Part shown: piece by piece, positions 35,536 to 43,268 of the stretch
How the letters are laid out: every line of letters starts with the position of its first letter
Numbering within the stretch: position 1 is the first letter of the stretch
NCBI RefSeq assembly: GCF_004570845.1
Contig: NZ_SPQZ01000001.1
Coordinates: 744,001-808,000, forward strand
DNA from: Orlajensenia leifsoniae
GTDB lineage: Bacteria > Actinomycetota > Actinomycetes > Actinomycetales > Microbacteriaceae
DNA length: 64,000 nt
Direction: 5' to 3'
The notes under the pieces: model-generated
What the model was told of the DNA's origin: nothing
The model's database searches: none
The model's input: only the letters and a program-made list of their open reading frames with translations
Translations under genes and position numbers: made by a program

Positions 35536-36566
35536 GGCGTCACCCGCACCACGAGCCGCCCGACTGTCGCCCCGCCGGCCAGCTGCTGGATGGCGGCCGG
35601 GGCGTCCTCGAACTCGACCACTCCCCCGACCAGTGGCGCGATCGCCCCGGCATCCGCGAGCCGCACCAGTTCGGCGTGAGCCTCGGCCACGAGAGCGGGG
35701 TTCTTCGTCGGATAGAGGCCCCAGTGCAGCCCGAGCACGCCGTAGTTCTTCACGAGGGCGTGGTTCGCGCGCACCGTCGGCACCGTTCCGCCGGCGAAGC
35801 CGATCACCACGATGCGGCCCTCGAAGGCTATGCACTTGGTCGAGCGCTCGAAGCTCTCGCCGCCGACGGGGTCGAAGACGACGTCTGCCCCGCGGCCCTC
35901 GGTGGCCTCGTTGACGACGGCGGCGAAGTCCTGCTCTCCGCGCACGATCACGAGCTCGGCACCGGCGTCGCGCACCACGTCGGCTTTGGCGGCGCTGCCG
36001 ACGACGCCGATGACCCTGGCTCCGGCCGCGACGGCGAGCTGCACGGCCGCGCTCCCGACCCCACCGGCCGCTGCATGCACGAGCACGGTCTCACCGGCCT
36101 GCAGCTGCGCCCGACGATGCAGCGCGAACCACGCCGTCTGGTAGGCGATCATGAGCCCGGCCGCCTGCACGTCGTCGAGGCTGTGCGGAGTCGGATGGAC
36201 ATCGGATGCCGCGAGCACGGCGTACTCCGCGAGCACGCCGATCTTCGTGGCGACGACCCTGTCGCCCACGCCGAGTGCAGCCTCGTCCGGGTCGCCGTCG
36301 CTCGGGCCCGCGGCATCCGTCGCCGGACCGATCGCGACGATCTCGCCGCTCAGCTCGATGCCCGGAGTGAACGGAAGCTCGGGGCGCACCTGGTACTCCC
36401 CGCGCGCGAGCAGCACGTCGGGGAAGTTCACGGCGACGGCGCGCACTCGCACGAGCACCTCGCCGGGGCCCGGCGTCGGCACCGGAACGTCGTGCAGCTC
36501 GAGCACCTCCGACGGTTCGCCGGTACGGGTGACAAGCCACGCGCGCATCGTGGTCTGCTCAGGCAT
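35532..36566 (-). CDS. NADPH:quinone oxidoreductase-like MDR protein
   Basis: 344 residues. No zinc ligands; the NADPH motif AAAGGVGSAAVQLA and DPVGGESFERS are typical of QOR/enoyl reductase-like MDR enzymes. Acts on quinones, enones or enoyl-CoAs. Starts within the last codons of the TetR gene (8-bp overlap) and overlaps the next SDR. Confidence 0.92.
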   Translation of the reverse strand: MPEQTTMRAWLVTRTGEPSEVLELHDVPVPTPGPGEVLVRVRAVAVNFPDVLLARGEYQVRPELPFTPGIELSGEIVAIGPATDAAGPSDGDPDEAALGVGDRVVATKIGVLAEYAVLAASDVHPTPHSLDDVQAAGLMIAYQTAWFALHRRAQLQAGETVLVHAAAGGVGSAAVQLAVAAGARVIGVVGSAAKADVVRDAGAELVIVRGEQDFAAVVNEATEGRGADVVFDPVGGESFERSTKCIAFEGRIVVIGFAGGTVPTVRANHALVKNYGVLGLHWGLYPTKNPALVAEAHAELVRLADAGAIAPLVGGVVEFEDAPAAIQQLAGGATVGRLVVRVTP

Positions 36567-37167
36567 CCGTCACCTCTGTCCCGCCAGTCGGCTCCGCCGC
36601 GATGCTCGTCAGGAACAGGTCGGTGATCTGCTCGGCAAGGAGCGTCTTGCCTTCGGGACCCTCGGGCGAGTACCACTGCGAGAGGTAGTGCAGGTCGCTG
36701 AAGAAGTGGGCGATGAGCACGGGGCGGGGCACGTCGGTGCGGTAGAGGCCCTCCTGCTGGCCGGCCTCGATCAGGGCGCTGAACTCGTCGTTGTAGTCGC
36801 GGCGTCGGCGGGTGACCTCCTGCTGGCGCGGCTGCGAGAGCATGTGCTGGCTGCGGAAGAACACCGTGCCCTCGGGCAGGAAATCGATGGAGGTCTCGAT
36901 CACGTCGATGCACACGGCGCGCAGCACGGCGTCGACCGCTCCGCCTCGCGCCACGATCTCGTCGAGGTGCGACTTCTGCAGCGACAGCATCCGTTCGTAG
37001 ATGGCGAAGAGCAGGTCGTCCTTCGACTGGAAGTAGTGGTACATCGCACCCTTGGTGACGCCGGCGGCCTCCACGATCTGCTGCACGCTGGTGTTCGCGT
37101 AGCCCTGGGCGGCGAACAGCTCGACGGCGGCCCGGGTCACGTCGTCGACGACACTGGTTTCTCTCAT
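36559..37167 (-). CDS. TetR-family regulator, candidate master regulator of the acyl-CoA regulon
   Basis: 202 residues. Helix-turn-helix at about 8-52 (ELFAAQGYANTSVQQIVEAAGVTKGAMYHYFQSKDDL region) and a helical ligand domain of the kind that binds acyl-CoAs. AAGGA precedes ATG 37167. It sits in the operon headed by the SDR at 37217-37981, whose promoter holds operator site 4. Because the same motif stands at three other promoters, I infer it represses all four until an acyl-CoA intermediate binds. Confidence 0.9.
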   Translation of the reverse strand: MRETSVVDDVTRAAVELFAAQGYANTSVQQIVEAAGVTKGAMYHYFQSKDDLLFAIYERMLSLQKSHLDEIVARGGAVDAVLRAVCIDVIETSIDFLPEGTVFFRSQHMLSQPRQQEVTRRRRDYNDEFSALIEAGQQEGLYRTDVPRPVLIAHFFSDLHYLSQWYSPEGPEGKTLLAEQITDLFLTSIAAEPTGGTEVTDA

Positions 37168-37216
37168 GCGTTCATCCTTGCTGCTTCTGCGTCGTGCGGG
37201 GGTGCGCTGCGGCCGG

Positions 37217-37981
37217 TCATCCGACGGGACGGATGCTGCCGCCGCCGTCGATCACGATCGTCTGGCCCGTGATCCACGCCGCATCCTCCGACAGCAGGAA
37301 CGCGACGGGTCCGGCGACGTCGTCCGGCACCCCGAGCCGCCGGAGCGGATACTCGGCGGCCACCTCCTCTTCGCGGCCCTCGTAGAGCGCGCGGGCGAAG
37401 GCCGTCTTGATCACGGCGGGGGCGACGGCGTTCACACGGATGCCGGGAGCCAACTCGTGCGCCAGCTGCAGCGTCAGGTTCACCAGCGCCGCCTTCGAGA
37501 CGCCGTAGAACGCGATGCCGGGCGCCGCCGACAGCGCCGAGATCGACGACAGGTTCACGATGGACGTGGTGAGGCCGGCGCCCACGGCGTCGCGGGTCCA
37601 TTCGAGGGCGGCGACCACGTTCACCTCGAGGATCTTGCGCACGATCGACGCCTCGATCTCGAGCGCTGGACCGTAGGCGGGGTTGATGCCCGCGTTGTTC
37701 ACGAGGTGGTCGAGGCGGCCGTGGTGCGCGGCGATGTGCGCGAAGACGGCGGCGCGATGCTCGGGGTCGTCGGCCTTGCCGGCGACGGCGGTCGCAACGG
37801 CGGTCGCGGGCGACGTGGTCCCGCTCCCGTTCAGCTCGGCGAGCGCCGCGTCGAGCGACTCCTGCTTGCGCCCGGTGATGACCACCTGCGCACCCTCGCC
37901 GACCAACCGCTTCGCGATGGCGAGGCCGATACCCCTGCTTCCGCCGGTGATCAGCGCCACCCTGCCGTCGAACCTCTGCAT
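37217..37981 (-). CDS. Short-chain dehydrogenase
   Basis: 254 residues: TGGSRGIG, NNAG, NLSSISAL and YGVSK, all intact. TGRKQ after the second strand, with Arg-Lys, favours NADP(H). The C-terminus has the common ITGQTIVIDGGG. First gene of the four-gene operon, with operator site 4 60 bp upstream. Substrate likely an acyl-CoA or ketone of the regulon (inference). Confidence 0.92.
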   Translation of the reverse strand: MQRFDGRVALITGGSRGIGLAIAKRLVGEGAQVVITGRKQESLDAALAELNGSGTTSPATAVATAVAGKADDPEHRAAVFAHIAAHHGRLDHLVNNAGINPAYGPALEIEASIVRKILEVNVVAALEWTRDAVGAGLTTSIVNLSSISALSAAPGIAFYGVSKAALVNLTLQLAHELAPGIRVNAVAPAVIKTAFARALYEGREEEVAAEYPLRRLGVPDDVAGPVAFLLSEDAAWITGQTIVIDGGGSIRPVG

Positions 37982-38040
37982 GTGCTCTCCTTCGAGTACG
38001 CGAGTACGCTGCTGCCTGGCATCCGTCCGCCATCATGGTA

Positions 38041-38060
38041 CAGACCGACCAGACGGTTTG
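38041..38060. promoter_or_regulatory. TetR-type operator, site 4
   Basis: CAGACCG-ACCAGA-CGGTTTG, six of seven arm bases paired. Its 14-base centre ACCGACCAGACGGT is identical to site 3. Lies upstream of the SDR-TetR-MDR-SDR operon that contains the proposed regulator. Confidence 0.75.
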
Positions 38061-38234
38061 TCTCGCTCGAGCGTAACACCCGGGCCCCATTTCGCCTCGT
38101 TTACAGGACCACGCCACGGATGCGGCTCCCTCGGCACACATCGACGAGGTCATCCTGCAAACTCGCTCCGCCGAAAGCTTTGAGAGGGATGCGGCTGGAG
38201 CCCAGCGCTGGATACCGTGCGCTGCCAGAGATTA

Positions 38235-38299
38235 CATATGCAGGATGAGCTGGGTTTCGAGTCGCGTGGGGACCCGAAACGCTTCTCATCCTGCATGTG
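38235..38299. other. Large two-tier hairpin in the 490-bp spacer ahead of msrB
   Basis: Outer arms of 15 bp (CATATGCAGGATGAG and CTCATCCTGCATGTG, one mismatch) enclose inner arms GTTTCG/CGAAAC around a 15-base loop. A third copy of the core TCATCCTGCA lies at 38150-38159. The spacer 37982-38472 otherwise holds operator site 4 and no credible gene. It may be a regulatory RNA structure, a large operator or the remnant of a small mobile element. Confidence 0.55.
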
Positions 38300-38472
38300 A
38301 GCGCGATCAAGCGGGCGAGAAGCGTCGCCGCGGTGCCCGCGCCCCTCAACTCACAGCGCGCTCCCAGCCCCGGCGGAACAGCAGACCCCCGGCATCCGTT
38401 CTCCTAGGTGGCACCGAAATACGGGTGTCACCCCGGCGCCGCAGCCAGCGTCGCCAGCAGAAGGAGGAGCAC

Positions 38473-38949
38473 GTGTCACAGGACTACCGCAAGACTCCCG
38501 AGGCGCTCGCCCGCCTCACCCCGAACCAGTACAAGGTCACGCAGAATGAGGGCACGGAGCCCGCCTTCCGCAACGAGTACTGGAACAACCACGAGGCAGG
38601 CCTCTACGTCGACGTCGTCTCGGGGCAGCCGCTGTTCACCTCGGTCGACAAGTACGACTCGCGATCGGGTTGGCCCAGCTTCACCAAGCCCATCAGCCCC
38701 GACGTCGTCACCGAGCACACCGACCGCACGCTCTTCATGAAGCGCGTCGAGGTGCGCTCATCCGGAGCCGACAGCCACCTCGGACACGTCTTCGACGACG
38801 GGCCCGCGGATGCCGGAGGCCTGCGCTACTGCATGAACTCGGCGTCGCTGCGCTTCGTCCCGCTCGCCGAGCTCGAGGAGCAGGGCTACGGTGAACTCCG
38901 GGCGCTGTTCGAGACCGACGCCGCATCCACCACGAAGGAGAACTCATGA
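38473..38949 (+). CDS. msrB: Peptide-methionine (R)-S-oxide reductase
   Basis: 158 residues. The SelR domain is complete: [19 protein letters not shown] and the catalytic [11 protein letters not shown]. It repairs the R-sulfoxide of methionine. The four zinc Cys of many MsrB are absent, and the position often holding the resolving Cys (GCGWPSF) is Ser (RSGWPSF). The catalytic Cys is the only Cys in the protein, so regeneration must work without an internal disulfide. GTG start after AAGGAGG at 38461-38467. Confidence 0.94.
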   Translation: MSQDYRKTPEALARLTPNQYKVTQNEGTEPAFRNEYWNNHEAGLYVDVVSGQPLFTSVDKYDSRSGWPSFTKPISPDVVTEHTDRTLFMKRVEVRSSGADSHLGHVFDDGPADAGGLRYCMNSASLRFVPLAELEEQGYGELRALFETDAASTTKENS

Positions 38950-39476
38950 CCACCACACCCGCCACCACCGAGACCGCCGTCCTCGCGGGCGGATGCTTCT
39001 GGGGCATGGAGGACCTGATCCGCCGTCGCCCGGGAGTGATCAGCACGCGCGTCGGTTACACGGGCGGCGACGTTCCGAACGCCACGTACCGAAACCACGG
39101 CACTCACGCCGAGGCCATCGAGATCGTCTTCGACCCGACCGTCACCTCGTACCGTGACCAGCTGGAGTTCTTCTTCCAGATCCACGATCCCACCACGCGC
39201 AACCGCCAGGGCAACGACATCGGCACCAGCTACCGCTCGGCGATCTTCCCGCTGAGCGACGAGCAGGCCGCCGTCGCCGAGGACACCATCGCCGACGTCG
39301 ACGCCTCGGGCCTGTGGCCGGCCAAGGTCGTCACCGAGGTCACGCCCGCCGGACCGTTCTGGGAGGCCGAGCCCGAGCACCAGGACTACCTGGAGCGCTA
39401 CCCCAACGGCTACACCTGCCACTTCGTACGTCCGGGATGGGTGCTGCCGAAGCGCAACGCCGAGCAGAACGCGTAG
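38946..39476 (+). CDS. msrA: Peptide-methionine (S)-S-oxide reductase
   Basis: 176 residues. Catalytic GCFWGMEDL at the N-terminus, VGYTGG, and the family's HAEAIEI and [16 protein letters not shown] blocks. Repairs the S-sulfoxide of methionine. The ATG overlaps the msrB stop (ATGA). A second Cys near the C-terminus (YTCHF) could resolve the sulfenic acid. Confidence 0.95.
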   Translation: MTTTPATTETAVLAGGCFWGMEDLIRRRPGVISTRVGYTGGDVPNATYRNHGTHAEAIEIVFDPTVTSYRDQLEFFFQIHDPTTRNRQGNDIGTSYRSAIFPLSDEQAAVAEDTIADVDASGLWPAKVVTEVTPAGPFWEAEPEHQDYLERYPNGYTCHFVRPGWVLPKRNAEQNA

Positions 39477-39506
39477 CCGGAACGCGGTTCTGACCGTGTG
39501 AACACC

Positions 39507-39546
39507 GAACGCCCCGCTCGATCCCCTCGGATCGGGCGGGGCGTTC
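39507..39546 (+). terminator. Terminator after msrA
   Basis: A near-perfect hairpin beginning GAACGCCCCGC and ending GGGGCGTTC, with an inner CGATCC/GGATCG pairing, followed by GTCGTGCT. It starts 30 bp after the msrA stop. Confidence 0.85.
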
Positions 39547-39603
39547 GTCGTGCTCCACCGGCAATCCGGCGTCACACGCGCACCGGCCCCCTACGCTGAG
39601 AGC

Positions 39604-40170
39604 ATGACGACCCGCCTCGCCACTCGCGCCTCGCTCGCCGCCCTCGCCGGATTCGCCCTGCTCGCGCTCAGCGCCTGCAGCAGCGCCGGCTCCGCCTCCA
39701 CAGTGTCCACAGCGCCGGAGTCGAGCGCCTCGAGCTCGACCGCGGCAGCAGAGCCGATCAGCGACTGCACCGGCGTCGCCGTCATCGTCGATGCCGGCAA
39801 CCTCGAGGCCGCCGACGACCCGTCGACCACGGCCTGCATCGAGGCGGATGCGCCGATCGCGGCATCCGACGCTCTCAAGCAAGCGGATGTGGCCACCGAG
39901 GGCACCGACGAGTACGCCGACCAGGTCGTCTGCCGTGTGAACGGCGTGCCGGCCGAGGATGAGGCGATCACCTCTCCCGACGGCACCGATTACTTCGAGA
40001 AGTGCGCCAGCATGCCTGCGGCCTTCGCGTACTGGTCGCTCTGGGCGAAGCCGGCCGACGGCGAGTGGGCGTACGCGCAGGAGGGGCTGAGCACCCTGCA
40101 GCTCGCCCCCGGCGACTCGGTGGAGCTGCTCTTCACGCTGAACGACGAGCCCGCCGCGCCCGCCGCCTGA
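39604..40170 (+). CDS. Lipoprotein, probably transcobalamin-like (DUF4430-type) domain
   Basis: 188 residues. Signal peptide with lipobox LSAC (Cys near 25), a Ser/Thr-rich spacer to about 50, then a domain whose pattern (VIVDAGNL, ASDALKQAD, VVCRVNGVP, GEWAYAQEG and LAPGDSVELLF) resembles the transcobalamin C-terminal-like family. It is 35 bp ahead of the ECF transporter, so it probably presents the substrate, perhaps cobalamin, at the cell surface. The domain call is by eye and moderate. Confidence 0.7.
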   Translation: MTTRLATRASLAALAGFALLALSACSSAGSASTVSTAPESSASSSTAAAEPISDCTGVAVIVDAGNLEAADDPSTTACIEADAPIAASDALKQADVATEGTDEYADQVVCRVNGVPAEDEAITSPDGTDYFEKCASMPAAFAYWSLWAKPADGEWAYAQEGLSTLQLAPGDSVELLFTLNDEPAAPAA

Positions 40171-40205
40171 CACCTGCCCGCCGGGCGTGCGAGAGTGAGG
40201 CCCTG

Positions 40206-43200
40206 ATGCTCCGCTTCCGTTCGGCCCCGCTGAAGGCCGCGGCGTTCCTCGCCGTCGGCTTCATCGCGCTGCGCCTGGCGTATCGCGCTCTCTTCAACGG
40301 GCTGGGCGGCTCCGGCCTCGTGCTCGTCGACCTGCCGGCAATGCGCCTTCCCCCGCCGTTCGCGCACGTCTCGCTCTTCGGTCCCATCACGACCGGCGGC
40401 ATCCAGGTCGCGATCGAGAGCGCCCTCCCGATCGCCGCCGTCATCCTGGCCTTCGGCGTGCTGAACGCATTCGTCGACGTCTCGCGTCTCTTCGCGCGCG
40501 GCGCGCGGCGCGGTCCGTTCCGCAGCATCGCCCGCGCCCTCGTCATCGCCTGGGCGACCTTCCCGGGGCTGACGGATGCCGTCACCTCGGTGCGCCGCGC
40601 CCGCCGCCTGCGTGCCGAGCGCGGCCTGGCCTCCCTGCTGGTGCCCATCTTCGAGCGCACCATCGAACGCGCCGTCGCCGTGGCAGCGACCATGGAGGTG
40701 CGCGGCTTCGCGGCGACGCGACCGGTCGACGGCGGCTGCGATCGCCCCGTGGTCGTGCGCGACCTCTCCCTCGGATTCGAGGGGCGACGGATGCTGCACG
40801 CCGGTGACCTGTCACTCTCCACCGGAACGCTCACGGTCATCGCCGGGGCGACGGGCTCGGGGAAGTCGTCGCTCCTGAACGCCTGCAGCGGCCTGTTCAG
40901 CCATGTCGACGGCGGTGAGGCGACCGGCACGATCGAGATCGGCGGAGTCGACAGGCTCGCCGTTCCGCCGCGTGACACCGCCCGCTTCGTCGGGGTCGTG
41001 CTGCAGCAGCCCCGACTCGGCTTCGCCAGCGAGAGCGTGGCCGACGAGATCGGCTTCGCGCTCGACGTGCGCGGCGTCGCACCGGTCATCGTGGCGGAGC
41101 GCGTGCGCGAGGTGGCGCAGCGCATCGGCATCGTCGACCTCATCGGGCGAGACATCAGGGCGCTCTCGGCCGGAGAGGCGACCCTCGTCGCCATCGCCGC
41201 CGCCGTGATCCAGCAGCCGACGCTCCTGCTCGTCGATGAGCCCCTCGCGGATCTCGACCTCGACGCCCGTTCGCGCATCGCCGAGCTGCTCGGTTCACTC
41301 GCCCACGAGGCCGGAGTCTGCGTCGTCGTGGCGGAGCATCGCGTCGGCGAGCTGGCGCACGTGGCCGATGAGGTGCTGTCGATCGAGGGCGGCGAGCTGC
41401 GACGCGCCGGTTCCTCGAGCGCGCTGTCGATGTTCGAGGGGCGCGGCGGAGAATCAGGCGCGCCGACGCCGGGAGCTGCGGTGGCAGGTGCAACGACGGC
41501 GCGTGGATCGGCGGCGGGCGCGGGCGCCACGATCGCCCGCATCGTCGGGGTCTCCGTCAGCCACGCCGCACTCCCCGCGGTGATCGACGCCTCGTTCGCT
41601 CTCGCGGCCGGCGAGATCGTGGCGGTCACCGGGCCGAACGGCGCGGGCAAGTCGTCACTGCTCGGGGCGCTCGCCCTGCCTGCGGCATCCGGAACCGTCG
41701 TCATCGACGGGGCCGACGTCGCGGGGCTTCCCGCGCGCCTCCGCCGCATGTCGGTCGCGCTGGTGCCCGACGCCTCCGACGACCTGCTGTTCTCGACCAC
41801 GGTCGCCGAGGAGTGCCGCCGCGCCGACCGCTCGGCCGATGTGGAGCGGGGCACGACGCAGCGGTCATTCGAGTCGCTGCTCGGCTCGACGCCGGGTGGC
41901 GTGTCCCTGCGGCACCCGCGCGACCTCTCCACCGGGGAGCGCCGACTGCTCGCCATCGCGATCCAGCTGGCCGCTGCCCCGCGGGTGCTGCTCGTCGACG
42001 AGCCGACGCGCGGGCTCGACGGGCTCGCGCGAGCGCAGGTGGCCGGCGCGCTGCGGACTGCTGCGGCGAGCGGATGCGCCGTCGTCATCGCCAGCCACGA
42101 CAGGACGTTCGCGGCCGAGGTCGCCGATCGTGCGCTCGAGATGCGGGCCGGGCGGTTGAGTGACGCTTCGACCGCGGACGTCGTCCGGGCCTCAGCGAAC
42201 GAGAGCAACCCGCTCGCTGAGGTCCGGCGAAGCCGCGACCGAAGCGCATCCAGCACGGCGCCAGCTCCGAGCGCAGTTCCCGACGACGCTTCGACCGCGG
42301 ACTCCGTCCGGGTCTCAGCGAGCGGAGGGCCGCGCGTCACCCTCTGGCAGCCCCTCGTCCTCGTCGCCGGATCCCTCCTCGCCGCCGCCGCCTTCGCCTG
42401 GCCACTGCTGGTGCCCGCCCTCCCGACCCAGGCCCAGGCGGCAGCGCCGTTCGCCGCCATCGCCCTGCTGCCCCTCGTGGTCGTGGCCGTCGCGCTGTCC
42501 CTCGACGGCGCCGTGCGCTCCGCCAAGACCCTCGCGCTGCTCGGCACCCTCACTGCCATCGGCGCCGCCGTGCGCATAGCGAGCACCGGAGTCGGCGGGG
42601 TCGAGGCCCTCTTCGTGCTGCTCATCCTCGCCGGCCGCGTGTTCGGTGCCCGCTTCGGCTTCCTGCTCGGCATCCTCACCATCGCGCTGTCGTCCACGAT
42701 GTGGGGCGGCTTCGGCCCGTGGACGCCCTTCCAGATGTTCGCCTGCGGCTGGGTCGGCGCCGGCGCCGGACTCCTCCCCGCCTTCCGGACGCAGCGAGCC
42801 CGGATGCGGCACCACGGCCGCGCGCTCGAGATCACCGCTCTCGCCGTCTACGGGGCCGTCGCGTCGTACGCCTTCGGCCTGATCATGAACCTGTGGTTCT
42901 GGCCCTTCGCCGTGGGAACCGCCTCGGACATCGCGTACGTGCCCGGAGCATCCGTCGCCCAGAACGCGAGCTCCTTCCTGCTCTACTCCCTGGTGACGTC
43001 GACCCTCACGTGGGACACCCTGCGCGCCGTCACGAGCGTCGTCGGCATCGTGGTAGCCGGCCCGGCCATCCTCGCGGCGCTGCGCCGGGCGAAGCTCGGG
43101 CCGCGTGGTTCCTCGGCTTCGGGGCCGCTTCGCGGTCCCTCTTCCAGCGGAAGGACTACACCGAGAAGTACTTCGCCTCGGGGTGGTGGAACACGAACGC

Positions 43201-43268
43201 GTCGGTCGACTGCTCCGGATGCAGCTGAAGTTCCTCCGACAGCTCCACTCCCATCCGCTCGGGCCTGA
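40206..43268 (+). CDS. Single-chain ECF transporter: EcfT, two ATPases and S component fused
   Basis: 1020 residues. EcfT-like membrane part at 1-165 (ending RRLRAERG...MEVRGF, the T-component coupling helices); first ATPase with Walker A GATGSGKSS at 204-212 and LLLVDEPLADLD; second with GPNGAGKSS at 476-484, LSTGERRLL and LLVDEPTRGLD; a linker at 650-708 carrying three 34-bp repeat copies; then a six-helix S component at about 710-960 with GRVFGARFGFLLG and GPWTPFQMFACGW, a motif I associate with cobalamin-type CbrT-like S proteins. The last 55 residues are low-complexity and overlap metH antisense by 113 bp. ATG 40206 is preceded by GTGAGG. Confidence 0.85.
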   Translation: MLRFRSAPLKAAAFLAVGFIALRLAYRALFNGLGGSGLVLVDLPAMRLPPPFAHVSLFGPITTGGIQVAIESALPIAAVILAFGVLNAFVDVSRLFARGARRGPFRSIARALVIAWATFPGLTDAVTSVRRARRLRAERGLASLLVPIFERTIERAVAVAATMEVRGFAATRPVDGGCDRPVVVRDLSLGFEGRRMLHAGDLSLSTGTLTVIAGATGSGKSSLLNACSGLFSHVDGGEATGTIEIGGVDRLAVPPRDTARFVGVVLQQPRLGFASESVADEIGFALDVRGVAPVIVAERVREVAQRIGIVDLIGRDIRALSAGEATLVAIAAAVIQQPTLLLVDEPLADLDLDARSRIAELLGSLAHEAGVCVVVAEHRVGELAHVADEVLSIEGGELRRAGSSSALSMFEGRGGESGAPTPGAAVAGATTARGSAAGAGATIARIVGVSVSHAALPAVIDASFALAAGEIVAVTGPNGAGKSSLLGALALPAASGTVVIDGADVAGLPARLRRMSVALVPDASDDLLFSTTVAEECRRADRSADVERGTTQRSFESLLGSTPGGVSLRHPRDLSTGERRLLAIAIQLAAAPRVLLVDEPTRGLDGLARAQVAGALRTAAASGCAVVIASHDRTFAAEVADRALEMRAGRLSDASTADVVRASANESNPLAEVRRSRDRSASSTAPAPSAVPDDASTADSVRVSASGGPRVTLWQPLVLVAGSLLAAAAFAWPLLVPALPTQAQAAAPFAAIALLPLVVVAVALSLDGAVRSAKTLALLGTLTAIGAAVRIASTGVGGVEALFVLLILAGRVFGARFGFLLGILTIALSSTMWGGFGPWTPFQMFACGWVGAGAGLLPAFRTQRARMRHHGRALEITALAVYGAVASYAFGLIMNLWFWPFAVGTASDIAYVPGASVAQNASSFLLYSLVTSTLTWDTLRAVTSVVGIVVAGPAILAALRRAKLGPRGSSASGPLRGPSSSGRTTPRSTSPRGGGTRTRRSTAPDAAEVPPTAPLPSARA
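42164..42320. repeat. Three 34-bp repeat copies inside the ECF transporter gene
   Basis: Copies at 42164-42197 (plus), 42215-42246 (inverted, 32 bp) and 42287-42320 (plus). The direct copies begin CGCTTCGACCGCGGAC and end CTCAGCG. Both encode the same peptide type (ASTADVVRASA, ASTADSVRVSA) in the linker between second ATPase and S component. Confidence 0.85.

Noticed and set aside
37164-38153. Long minus-strand alternative frame across the SDR gene
   Set aside because: It overlaps the SDR with intact YxxxK in another frame and is rich in Arg/Pro as expected for a shadow.
39477-39603. Possible cobalamin riboswitch ahead of the lipoprotein-ECF pair
   Set aside because: Only 127 bp are available, including the msrA terminator, and no B12-box sequence is seen.
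40133-42835. Minus-strand open frame of 900 codons
   Set aside because: Antisense to the ECF transporter, with Ser/Arg/Thr low-complexity composition.
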